NCBI GenBank assembly: GCA_026986235.1
Contig: JALSOY010000174.1
Span: 1-10,147 of the forward strand
Direction of reading: 5' to 3'
Length of the DNA: 10,147 nucleotides
Source: Caldifarciminota bacterium
GTDB lineage: Bacteria; Hydrothermota; Hydrothermia; B15-G9; WFZT01
This document shows positions 1 through 5,745 of the stretch, in pieces. Numbering within the stretch: the stretch's first letter is position 1; the number at the start of each line of letters is the position of its first letter. The notes under the pieces were generated by a model. That model had not been told where the DNA came from. It was given only the letters and a program-made list of their open reading frames with translations, and did no database searches. The position numbers and the translations under genes were made by a program.

Positions 1-1017
1 ATATGCTACACCTTTGGATCTATCTCAGGACAGGAATCATATTCAGGCGTGATTTCCATTACCGATGCTCGAATCCTTCTTTTCCCGGTCTATTCAATGG
101 TGGGGCCTGTGTGGGTGAGTACTAAGGAAATTTTGGAAGAAGTGGGGTTTGAAATTAAAAATACTAACAAAGATAATGATGAAGAGAAAAAAAGCCAGGA
201 CTCTTCCGAACAGAAAGGTAAAGAAAATAAAGAAAAAGAAGTTTTTCTATCAACAATTGATCTAAAAAAACCTCTCAATCTTGGCTGGTTGATGATAAAT
301 GCTCCTAAAAAAATTGAAATTTCTCCTCCCAAAAATTCGTGTTTATCAAAAAATCCTTCATGGAACCAAATCAAAAAACGCATCGTCTTGGTCTCGGACA
401 AACTCTTCTCTCAAATTGTCAACAGCAACCTTGAGGTGCGAACATCTGTGGCAATCGACCCTGAAACCGGAGCGGCGGAAGAAGGCGCTCTTTACTCTTA
501 CGAGGCCATCCCGAGAGCAACATTTCTCTGGTTTGATGTGATTGTGGATGATTTCAGAAAAGAGTTTCCTGACAAAAATAGCTGGACACCAACTTATGAA
601 AAGCTAAAAAACTACACATTTCCGGAAGTGATGCCAGAAGAGGATTCTGATGAGGAGAAATTGTTAAGAGATTTGGGTTATATTCAAATGCGTCCACAAA
701 AGCCAGAAAATGAAGATGAAAAATCTCTCTCGAGATATGAGAAAGAAAAGAAAAAATACTTGAGGAAAGTAAAAGATTCATTAATTAGTTTTAAACAGGC
801 AATGGAAAAACTAAGCTGGTCAAATCCAATTGACATAGTGAATCTGGGTATTGAGTGGCTCCATCATTTAGGTCTCGGTGGTATGGGCACAAGGGGATTC
901 GGGAGAGTGAAAGAGATAGCCTGCTTGAAGCTGAATCAGGATGGTACCCATGATGGGAAGTGTAGCGAAAATGAATCACACGGAGACACGGAGAGCGCGG
1001 AGGAGAGGGATGAATGA
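1..1017 (+). CDS. cmr4: Type III-B CRISPR RAMP protein Cmr4 (Cas7 group), 5' partial
   Basis: Cmr4 forms the repeated backbone of the cytoplasmic Cmr effector complex. It binds crRNA and cleaves target RNA at fixed intervals. The frame is open from base 1, so the start lies outside the window; the GTG at 49 is internal, because the codons before it read TFGS...GQESYSG, which fits a Cmr4 N-terminal region. Visible family features are SITDARILLFPVYS just after position 49, the stretch IVLVSDKLFSQIV (about 388-423), the block EEGALYSYEAIPRATFLWFDV (about 478-540), and a C-terminal glycine-rich GLGGMGTRGFGRV (about 868-908). Two hydrophilic insertions interrupt the fold: a Lys/Glu/Asp-rich one at about 155-240 and an acidic one at about 560-780. 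The catalytic Asp of the family would lie upstream of the window. The last 20 or so residues are read from a repeat and are probably not part of the original protein. The stop overlaps the next gene by 8 nt. The subtype call rests on recalled motifs and the neighbouring cmr5. Confidence 0.85.
   Translation: MCYTFGSISGQESYSGVISITDARILLFPVYSMVGPVWVSTKEILEEVGFEIKNTNKDNDEEKKSQDSSEQKGKENKEKEVFLSTIDLKKPLNLGWLMINAPKKIEISPPKNSCLSKNPSWNQIKKRIVLVSDKLFSQIVNSNLEVRTSVAIDPETGAAEEGALYSYEAIPRATFLWFDVIVDDFRKEFPDKNSWTPTYEKLKNYTFPEVMPEEDSDEEKLLRDLGYIQMRPQKPENEDEKSLSRYEKEKKKYLRKVKDSLISFKQAMEKLSWSNPIDIVNLGIEWLHHLGLGGMGTRGFGRVKEIACLKLNQDGTHDGKCSENESHGDTESAEERDE
976..1008 (+). repeat. Half-copy of the CACGGAG repeat, left of the GxxExxY gene
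   Basis: This stretch (TCACACGGAGACACGG, then AGAGCGCGGAGGAGAGG) matches the right arm of the palindromic units found at 1528-1558, with a 2-nt indel and a few substitutions. It lies inside the 3' end of cmr4. The GGAGG at 999-1003 is spaced 6 nt from the GxxExxY ATG at 1010 and serves as its ribosome-binding site. In the right-hand counterpart the same arm stands at almost the same distance (35 versus 34 nt) before the cmr5 ATG. The two half-copies therefore form imperfect direct repeats about 550 bp apart that flank the GxxExxY gene and the tandem units. Confidence 0.8.
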
Positions 1018-1393
1018 AAATGAGATTGGGACAATTATTGTGGATACAGCAGTTAAGTTGCATCAGGAACTTGGTCCCGGACTTCTTGAAAGTGTTTATG
1101 AAGTTTTGATGGCACATAGATTGAAAGAGAGAGGGCTCTTTGTTGAGAGACAGGTTCCCATTAGTATCGAATTTGACGGAAAGAAGTTTGAGGAGGGTTT
1201 TCGGGCGGATTTAATCGTTGAAAGGAAGGTTATCATTGAACTTAAATCAGTGGAGACAGTCCATCCAGCTCATAAAAAACAGCTTTTGACATATTTAAGG
1301 TTGACAGGACTTAAGTTGGGTTACCTCCTCAACTTCGGTGCAGCAACAATGAAAGATGGTATTTTCAGGATTATAAATGGTAAGATAGAATGA
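1010..1393 (+). CDS. GxxExxY protein, PD-(D/E)XK nuclease superfamily
   Basis: The protein has 127 residues, the normal size for this family. The name-giving motif is G24-LL-E27-SV-Y30. The nuclease-like core follows: D67 in FRADLIV, then E77-x-K79 in VIIELKS, with a conserved QLLTYLRLTG (91-100) and GYLLNFGA (104-111). These fit the PDDEXK_3-type fold; no in vivo substrate is established for the family as far as I know. The frame is open further upstream (ATGs at 941 and 971), but those starts would only add translated cmr4 and repeat sequence. The ATG at 1010 has a GGAGG 6 nt upstream and begins exactly where family homology begins. It overlaps the cmr4 stop by 8 nt, so it is probably co-translated with the Cmr operon. 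It is not a standard Cmr subunit. The repeats on both sides suggest a mobile or captured cassette. Whether it helps CRISPR immunity or is a passenger cannot be told from sequence. Confidence 0.93.
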   Translation: MNENEIGTIIVDTAVKLHQELGPGLLESVYEVLMAHRLKERGLFVERQVPISIEFDGKKFEEGFRADLIVERKVIIELKSVETVHPAHKKQLLTYLRLTGLKLGYLLNFGAATMKDGIFRIINGKIE

Positions 1394-1484
1394 AAAACTC
1401 AAGAGGGCGCAGAGGTATAATAAACTTTGTGTTCTCCGTGTCTTTGTGTGAGATATTCTCACAGAGGCACAGAGGGCACGGAGG

Positions 1485-1490
1485 TATAAT
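1485..1490 (+). promoter_or_regulatory. Candidate -10 element (TATAAT) in repeat unit 2
   Basis: A perfect TATAAT occurs here and again at 1416-1421 in unit 1, reading toward cmr5. No convincing TTGACA-like -35 element lies 16-18 nt upstream of either (1393-1398 and 1462-1467 are poor matches), and there is no extended TGn. If active, transcripts would start near 1497 or 1428 and cover cmr5 and the RAMP gene. The hexamer is part of the repeat, so the repeat may carry an outward promoter. This is weak evidence. Confidence 0.3.
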
Positions 1491-1552
1491 AAACTTTGTG
1501 TTCTCCGAGTCTTCGTGTGAGATTTTCTCACAGAGACACGGAGGGCACAGAG

Positions 1553-1558
1553 GGAGGT
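1553..1558 (+). promoter_or_regulatory. Ribosome-binding site of cmr5, derived from the repeat
   Basis: GGAGGT lies 4 nt before the cmr5 ATG at 1563 (5 nt from GGAGG). It is the end of the third repeat copy, in which AGGGAGGTAA replaces the GAGGTATAAT of units 1 and 2. It fixes the cmr5 start and shows that the repeat now provides the translation signal for a CRISPR gene. Confidence 0.8.
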
Positions 1559-1562
1559 AAAA

Positions 1563-1985
1563 ATGGATAAGGTTAATCTTGATAAAATTGCACAGGATAA
1601 AGCAAGAGAAATGCTGGGAAACAAAGATGAAAAACCCGACATTGAAACCCTTGAGCGTCTCATAACCAAAGCGTTAGGAGTTCTCCAATCTCAGGGAGTT
1701 TATGCGCTTATGCTTTTTCTCTTCTCAAGGACCAGCAAGGAAGATAAAACTGCTCCTTTTATCAGAAAGGCACTTTATAAAGCCTTACTGAGAATTCCGA
1801 ATTTCAAAGATAACCAAGAACTGAGCTCATTTAAAGATAACGACAGCGATCACAAAAAGGTTACGGAATGGTATTCAAAAAACATAACAGAGAATCTCGA
1901 CACCCTCCTCCTCGTCCGGGATCTCTACGAGAAAATCCTCGTCTATGCCCGTTTTCACGCAAAGGCTGCAAAGGAGGGCTCCTGA
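1563..1985 (+). CDS. cmr5: Type III-B CRISPR protein Cmr5 (Cas11 group)
   Basis: Cmr5 is the small helical subunit that lines the belly of the Cmr complex and contacts crRNA and target RNA. The protein has 140 residues, close to the family size, with no membrane segment and a mostly helical, highly charged composition. Recognisable parts are the N-terminal helix (NLDKIAQDKAREML), the central LERLITKALGVLQSQGVYALMLFLF (about 30-54), where Cmr5 proteins have a surface helix followed by a glycine and a hydrophobic stretch, and the C-terminal LLLVRDLYEKILVYARFHAKA (about 115-135), which resembles the usual family ending. The start has a strong repeat-derived Shine-Dalgarno sequence. The stop shares one base with the next ATG (TGATG), indicating translational coupling. 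Cmr5 is a divergent family, so the call leans partly on its place directly after cmr4. Confidence 0.77.
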   Translation: MDKVNLDKIAQDKAREMLGNKDEKPDIETLERLITKALGVLQSQGVYALMLFLFSRTSKEDKTAPFIRKALYKALLRIPNFKDNQELSSFKDNDSDHKKVTEWYSKNITENLDTLLLVRDLYEKILVYARFHAKAAKEGS

Positions 1986-2836
1986 TGGGTTTTGTCCATT
2001 ATCGTGTGGTCTTAAAACTTCTATCTCCCCTTCACATAGGCAAACGCAAATATCGTAACCTCATGGAGACCCGTGATTATGTGCCCGGCAGAACCCTCTG
2101 GGGCGCACTAACTGCAAGGATCGTGAGGGATTATTTTGACGGCCGCAAAGATATGTACGAAAAAATTGGCAATTTCCTCAATGAGAACTTTCGCTTTGGC
2201 TACCTATGGCCATCTCTTGACGGAGAAAATCCTTACTTTCCATGGGAGCATGAAGATTTTGACTACCTTCTTAAATCCGGTTACATGGGGCAGCCGGTTG
2301 ACTATACCCGTGGTGCCACCGACGAGGGCCAGCTCCACGAGGCGGAATTTATTGCACCCAAAACCCGTGACGGAAGGCAGGTCTATCTCATCGGGGATCT
2401 GTGGGTTAATGACAAAAACGGCTTTATTGCAAGCAAGGAGACTCTAAAGGTCCAGATAGAAGGTAAGACAGTCGTTTTAAAAGATATTTTCAACTCTCTC
2501 CAGCTCGGCGGTGAAAGGAGCTATGGTTGGGGTAGAGTAGGTGAAGCTCGTCTCTTAAAACAGGAAAACGCGAGAACCATCGGAAATGTGAAAGTAACCA
2601 ACGATGTTACCCTGAATTTCCCGGCTGGAGGGAGATTGACTTCTCACCTGATTGCAAATAAGGTTAAATCCGTCATGGGTGAGGTTGAGCCGTTAACGGG
2701 TTACAGGTACGATAGTACAAAGGGATGGTACATGCAAGATCCTCCTGTGTGTTTTGTGCCGGGAAGTAAAATAACATCACCTATAAAGACAAAATTTTCA
2801 GAGGAATTCCCCGGGGTTCTGGAAATATCTGAATAA
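1985..2836 (+). CDS. RAMP-superfamily Cmr subunit, in the Cmr6 position
   Basis: This 283-residue protein has RAMP (Cas5/Cas7-type RRM) hallmarks. A first beta strand and loop, LKLLSPLHIGKRKYRN (10-25), leads into DYVPGRTLWGALTARI (31-46), the equivalent of the 'IPGSSLKGALR' helix entry. A glycine-rich loop, LGGERSYGWGRV, occupies residues 174-185. The C-terminal part (about 200-283) contains GEVEPLTGYRYD and is less typical. It presumably contacts crRNA or caps the Cmr complex. The ATG at 1985 overlaps the cmr5 stop and restarts the fold correctly; an in-frame ATG at 1868 would add out-of-frame cmr5 sequence. Gene order suggests Cmr6, but the WGALTA version of the motif and the Lys/Arg-rich segment before it do not match the Cmr6 pattern I know, so another RAMP family such as a Csx10- or Cmr1/3-like protein is possible. 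It is the last gene of the operon and faces the GT9 gene across 20 nt. Confidence 0.85.
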   Translation: MGFVHYRVVLKLLSPLHIGKRKYRNLMETRDYVPGRTLWGALTARIVRDYFDGRKDMYEKIGNFLNENFRFGYLWPSLDGENPYFPWEHEDFDYLLKSGYMGQPVDYTRGATDEGQLHEAEFIAPKTRDGRQVYLIGDLWVNDKNGFIASKETLKVQIEGKTVVLKDIFNSLQLGGERSYGWGRVGEARLLKQENARTIGNVKVTNDVTLNFPAGGRLTSHLIANKVKSVMGEVEPLTGYRYDSTKGWYMQDPPVCFVPGSKITSPIKTKFSEEFPGVLEISE

Positions 2837-2856
2837 TCCGGGATCAAATACTCGCA

Positions 2857-3777
2857 TCACAGCCTGAAATTCAACTTTTCCAGCATACCGAGAAGTTCAC
2901 TGAGGACATCCTCCATTCTTACCTTAAGTACTTTTTTTGCGGGATCGTACTCTCCAATAAAGACATGTGAAAGTGGGTAGAGGGGGCCCCACCTTGAGGG
3001 TCTTACGGCACCAGTTCCCTTGAAAAATGAAAATGTTGGAGTTTGAAGTGCATTTGCTATGTGCATTGGCCCTGTTGAAGGACTAACGAGGAGATCAATT
3101 TCGCTCAGCAATGCCATTAGCATTCTGAGGTCAGTTTGCCCTCCAAGGTCCTTTGTTACCGGTAGCTCTGGCATCTTTCTATTTCCCACATGGATGACGG
3201 TTGCCCCTTTTTGCGTCAGAAATTTTGAGATTTCCACATAAACATGAGGTTCGACATCAGGCCCTGTTCCACCCTCAAGGGGGTGCAGTGCAATTACAGG
3301 TTTTTTAAAGCCGTTCAGGAGCTTTCTTGCCTTTTCTAACTCTTCATCTGTAACAAAGAGCCGGGGTTTTACCACTTCAAATTCACCGAGTGGCTCAAGT
3401 AATTTGAAATTGTAAATGTATTCGTGCAACAGCGAGGGTTTCCTGTGAACTTTCACCCTTCTGTTGTAAAGAAAGCTCCAGTAACGGTAAAGAGTTCCTA
3501 TTCGTACCGGGATGCGGGCTTTGAAGGCATGGAGGGCGATTTTAAACTGAGGAAAGACATCGATAAAAACATCGTAATCCCGGAATTTGTGCCAGGGGTT
3601 CTCTTCCAGAATCAGAATATCGTCCACATCCGGGTGGTGCATCAGCAGGGGAGCCTGGTACTCTCGAACGAGAAAAGCCACTTTTGCTTTTTTTATTTGT
3701 TTTTTAAGTGAGGTGGCAAGGGGAACAGCCAGCACGAGGTCTCCGAGTCTATCCGGTCTGGAAAGTAAAATTTTCAT
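2857..3777 (-). CDS. Glycosyltransferase family 9 (heptosyltransferase-type)
   Basis: GT9 enzymes are inverting GT-B transferases that add heptose or related sugars from an ADP-activated donor to lipopolysaccharide core on the inner face of the cytoplasmic membrane. The 306 residues match the family in size. The N-terminal signature is ILLSRPDRLGDLVLAVPL (3-20), with D13 at the place of the catalytic Asp of WaaC. The donor-side signature is VSPSTGPMHIANAL (231-244), where Ser-Thr replaces the more usual Asp-Ser/Thr before Gly. The HPLEGG at 165-170 occupies the inter-domain region of the second Rossmann fold. There is no signal peptide. It lies 23 nt after the pepA stop with only a weak Shine-Dalgarno sequence, and is the last gene of the - strand operon seen here. 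The exact sugar and acceptor are unknown, but the gene supports an LPS-bearing diderm cell. Confidence 0.9.
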   Translation of the reverse strand: MKILLSRPDRLGDLVLAVPLATSLKKQIKKAKVAFLVREYQAPLLMHHPDVDDILILEENPWHKFRDYDVFIDVFPQFKIALHAFKARIPVRIGTLYRYWSFLYNRRVKVHRKPSLLHEYIYNFKLLEPLGEFEVVKPRLFVTDEELEKARKLLNGFKKPVIALHPLEGGTGPDVEPHVYVEISKFLTQKGATVIHVGNRKMPELPVTKDLGGQTDLRMLMALLSEIDLLVSPSTGPMHIANALQTPTFSFFKGTGAVRPSRWGPLYPLSHVFIGEYDPAKKVLKVRMEDVLSELLGMLEKLNFRL

Positions 3778-3800
3778 CTTTTTAAGGCCACGGAGCTACT

Positions 3801-5288
3801 TTAACCCTTATAGGTTTTGAGGAACTCAATCGTCAGTCTTACACCAAAGCCTGTGGCCCCTTTTGGTAGATAGGGGGCATCTTCATCCCTCCATGTGGGG
3901 CCGGCAATGTCGATGTGGGCCCACTTATTCTCTCCCACAAACTCTTTCAGGAACAGAGCTGCCGTAATTGCGCCTGCCCAGGCACCTCCGCTATTTTTTA
4001 TATCTGCAAAATCGCTTTTTATAAGTTTTTTGTACCTTGGATAAAGAGGTAGTTTCCAGAGATTCTCGTTTGTGTATTTTGAGGCCTCAAGAAGTTTCTT
4101 TTCCAGGTCTTCAAATTCAGTGAACAGTCCTGCAATCTCTGTGCCAAGAGCGACGATACATGCGCCTGTGAGAGTCGCAAAGTCCACTATCAGTTCGGGA
4201 TTGAGTTTTTCTGTTGCATAGGAAAGCAGATCTGCAAGAACGAGTCTTCCTTCAGCGTCAGTACTTATGATCTCTATGGTTTTACCGTTCATAGCTTTAA
4301 CAACATCACCGGGCCTGTAAGCATTTCCGTCGGGCATGTTGTATGTTGCGCCTATAAGTCCGACGATTCTAACGGGTGGCTGAATCTCTGCGGCAGCTTT
4401 AATTATGCCGAGAACAGCTGCGGCTCCCGCCATGTCAAACTTCATCTTCCACATATCCTTTGACGGTTTAATGGATATTCCTCCCGAATCGAATGTTATC
4501 CCTTTTCCGGCAATTACGATGGGCTTTTCACTCTCGTCTCCTCTGTACTCTAACACAATAAATCTGGGGGGTATGGCTGAACCCCGGGCGACTGCGAGGA
4601 ACGCTCCCATACCGAATCTTTCCATATCTTTCCTGTCGTAAATTCTGGCGCGGACATTTTTGTACTCTCTTTCCAGGTTCTTTGCCATATCTGCAAGGCA
4701 TTCCGGAGTTGAAACATTTGCTGGCATGTTGACAAGATCCCTGGTGAGATATACTCCCTTTGCAATTCCGGTTGCGTCGCTTATGGCCTGTTTGAGTGTT
4801 TCTATATTCCCTTGATTGAATTCCACGATAGTGGCTTCTTCGACTTCCTTTGTCTCTGCCCTGTATCTGTAAAGACCCAGAAAGATACCTTCAGAGGTGG
4901 AAAATGCGGCATCGAAGTAGGAAAGGCCACCTGATCCACCACCGTGAACGATAGTTGCAAATTTTTTAACTCCGAGGTCTCTTGCCCTTTGTGCAGCGAT
5001 GGCTGATACCTCTCTTACCACTTCAAGGTTGAACTCGTCTTTTTTACCGAGGCCAACGACCAGTACCCTATCTGCAGGTATTCTCCCAAAGGTGTAAAGA
5101 AGGAGTGTTTTGCCCTTTTCTCCCCTGAAATCCCCGGTTTTAATAACATTTGAGATCATCCCACCGAGGGCATCATCAACTGCCCTGGTTGCCCCACCGG
5201 GTTTATCAACACCTTCAAAAAGGTTTACAACTATGAGATCGGTTTTTACTTCCTGTATTGCTCCTTGAAGTGGCAAGAGTTTAATCAT
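3801..5288 (-). CDS. pepA: Leucyl aminopeptidase, peptidase family M17
   Basis: This is a cytosolic hexameric, two-metal aminopeptidase that releases N-terminal residues (Leu and others) in peptide turnover. It has 495 residues, the normal length. The N-terminal regulatory or macro-like domain spans about 1-160. The catalytic C-terminal domain carries GKGITFDSGG with the metal ligands K262 and D267, further ligands in KFDMAGAAAV, and the signature STDAEGRL with D344, E346 and catalytic R348. The signature normally reads NTDAEGRL; Ser for Asn is a mild change. All metal ligands I can place are present. The start is well defined: GGAGGT lies 7 nt upstream of the ATG, inside the end of the yacP-like gene, which it overlaps by 8 nt. 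Some PepA proteins also bind DNA (XerC/D accessory role in E. coli), but nothing here tests that. Confidence 0.97.
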   Translation of the reverse strand: MIKLLPLQGAIQEVKTDLIVVNLFEGVDKPGGATRAVDDALGGMISNVIKTGDFRGEKGKTLLLYTFGRIPADRVLVVGLGKKDEFNLEVVREVSAIAAQRARDLGVKKFATIVHGGGSGGLSYFDAAFSTSEGIFLGLYRYRAETKEVEEATIVEFNQGNIETLKQAISDATGIAKGVYLTRDLVNMPANVSTPECLADMAKNLEREYKNVRARIYDRKDMERFGMGAFLAVARGSAIPPRFIVLEYRGDESEKPIVIAGKGITFDSGGISIKPSKDMWKMKFDMAGAAAVLGIIKAAAEIQPPVRIVGLIGATYNMPDGNAYRPGDVVKAMNGKTIEIISTDAEGRLVLADLLSYATEKLNPELIVDFATLTGACIVALGTEIAGLFTEFEDLEKKLLEASKYTNENLWKLPLYPRYKKLIKSDFADIKNSGGAWAGAITAALFLKEFVGENKWAHIDIAGPTWRDEDAPYLPKGATGFGVRLTIEFLKTYKG

Positions 5289-5745
5289 CTTTTTTACCTC
5301 CCTCTGTCCAGATTTTTAAAAGCTCTTCGTTTATTTTCCTCTTTTCAGACTCAGGAAGGCCCTCTTTAAAAGGTGACGATCTGCTTCTATGTTTTGGGCC
5401 TCCCATGAATTCTTCTGGTGACATGACATGAGCTCCCAGGTACCTCACATAGCCAATGATACTTTTATCTTTTGTAACAACGAAGACCCGTGATCTGTCC
5501 TTTTCTCTTTCAACCATCCTTTTGATGTAGTCGTCTGCGCTCTCACCCCTCGTGTACCTCACATAATTCGTGGGAGATATACCGGATGGAATTCCCTCTC
5601 TACCGTCAAAGACAACTATTACAGTGTCGGGGGTGTACACCTTTGAAAATTGAATGAGGTATTCACGGGCCTTCTCAAGCTCGAATTCCCGCAGGAATGT
5701 TGAAAATATTACATTGTACCCGTCAATGTAAAACTTTCTGGGCAT
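5281..5745 (-). CDS. YacP-like NYN-domain ribonuclease (Rae1 family)
   Basis: The protein has 154 residues and is a single NYN (PIN-like) domain. Acidic motifs stand in family order: YIDGYNVI with D8, VVFDG with D47, GESADDYI with D71/D72, and VVTKDKSI with D93. These would bind the divalent metal for RNA cleavage. In Bacillus subtilis the homologue Rae1 cleaves mRNA in the ribosomal A site; carrying that role over to this protein is inference. The C-terminus (about 115-154) is a basic/acidic charged tail. There is no signal peptide. The start is supported by GAGGT 8 nt upstream. It overlaps the end of the glycosyltransferase gene by 23 nt and pepA by 8 nt, so the three are almost certainly translated from one mRNA. 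The pairing with pepA may be operon convenience rather than a shared pathway. Confidence 0.85.
   Translation of the reverse strand: MPRKFYIDGYNVIFSTFLREFELEKAREYLIQFSKVYTPDTVIVVFDGREGIPSGISPTNYVRYTRGESADDYIKRMVEREKDRSRVFVVTKDKSIIGYVRYLGAHVMSPEEFMGGPKHRSRSSPFKEGLPESEKRKINEELLKIWTEGGKKDD

Larger units (their letters stand above)
1402..1559 (+). repeat. Tandem 69-bp palindromic repeats, two full units plus a half-unit
   Basis: Unit 1 is 1402-1470 and unit 2 is 1471-1539; they are in exact 69-bp register with 6 mismatches. A third, truncated copy starts at 1540 and ends in the cmr5 ribosome-binding site. A 27-bp core (1412-1438 and 1481-1507) is identical. Each unit contains an inverted repeat: in unit 1 TGTGAGA (1447-1453) pairs with TCTCACA (1457-1463) and the stem continues imperfectly to about 1434/1474; in unit 2 the arms are 1503-1522 and 1526-1543 around a 3-nt loop. 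The arms consist of CTCCGTGTCT / CACAGAGACACGGAG-like words, the same vocabulary as the half-copy at 976-1008. There is no good open frame on the + strand here. This explains the whole stretch between the GxxExxY gene and cmr5. Confidence 0.92.

Noticed and set aside
941..1009. Longer GxxExxY protein starting at ATG 941 or 971
   Set aside because: The extra residues are out-of-frame cmr4 and repeat translation. The ATG at 1010 has a well-placed GGAGG and coincides with the start of family homology.
49..1017. Complete cmr4 starting at the GTG at 49
   Set aside because: The frame is open to base 1, and the codons before 49 read TFGS...YSG, continuing Cmr4-like sequence. The gene is cut by the window edge.
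1402..1559. CRISPR array next to the cmr genes
   Set aside because: Only two full 69-bp units in tandem, with no variable spacers between short repeats. The whole unit is conserved and palindromic, and the same words occur before the GxxExxY gene.
1295..1669. Minus-strand reading frame with internally repeated HTKTRRTQSLLYL segments
   Set aside because: It is a translation of the tandem DNA repeats and overlaps two real genes. The amino-acid repetition is a by-product of the 69-bp period, which is a multiple of three.
1868..1984. RAMP gene starting at the in-frame ATG at 1868
   Set aside because: The upstream part overlaps cmr5 in another frame and has no RAMP similarity. The ATG at 1985 begins the first beta strand and couples to the cmr5 stop.
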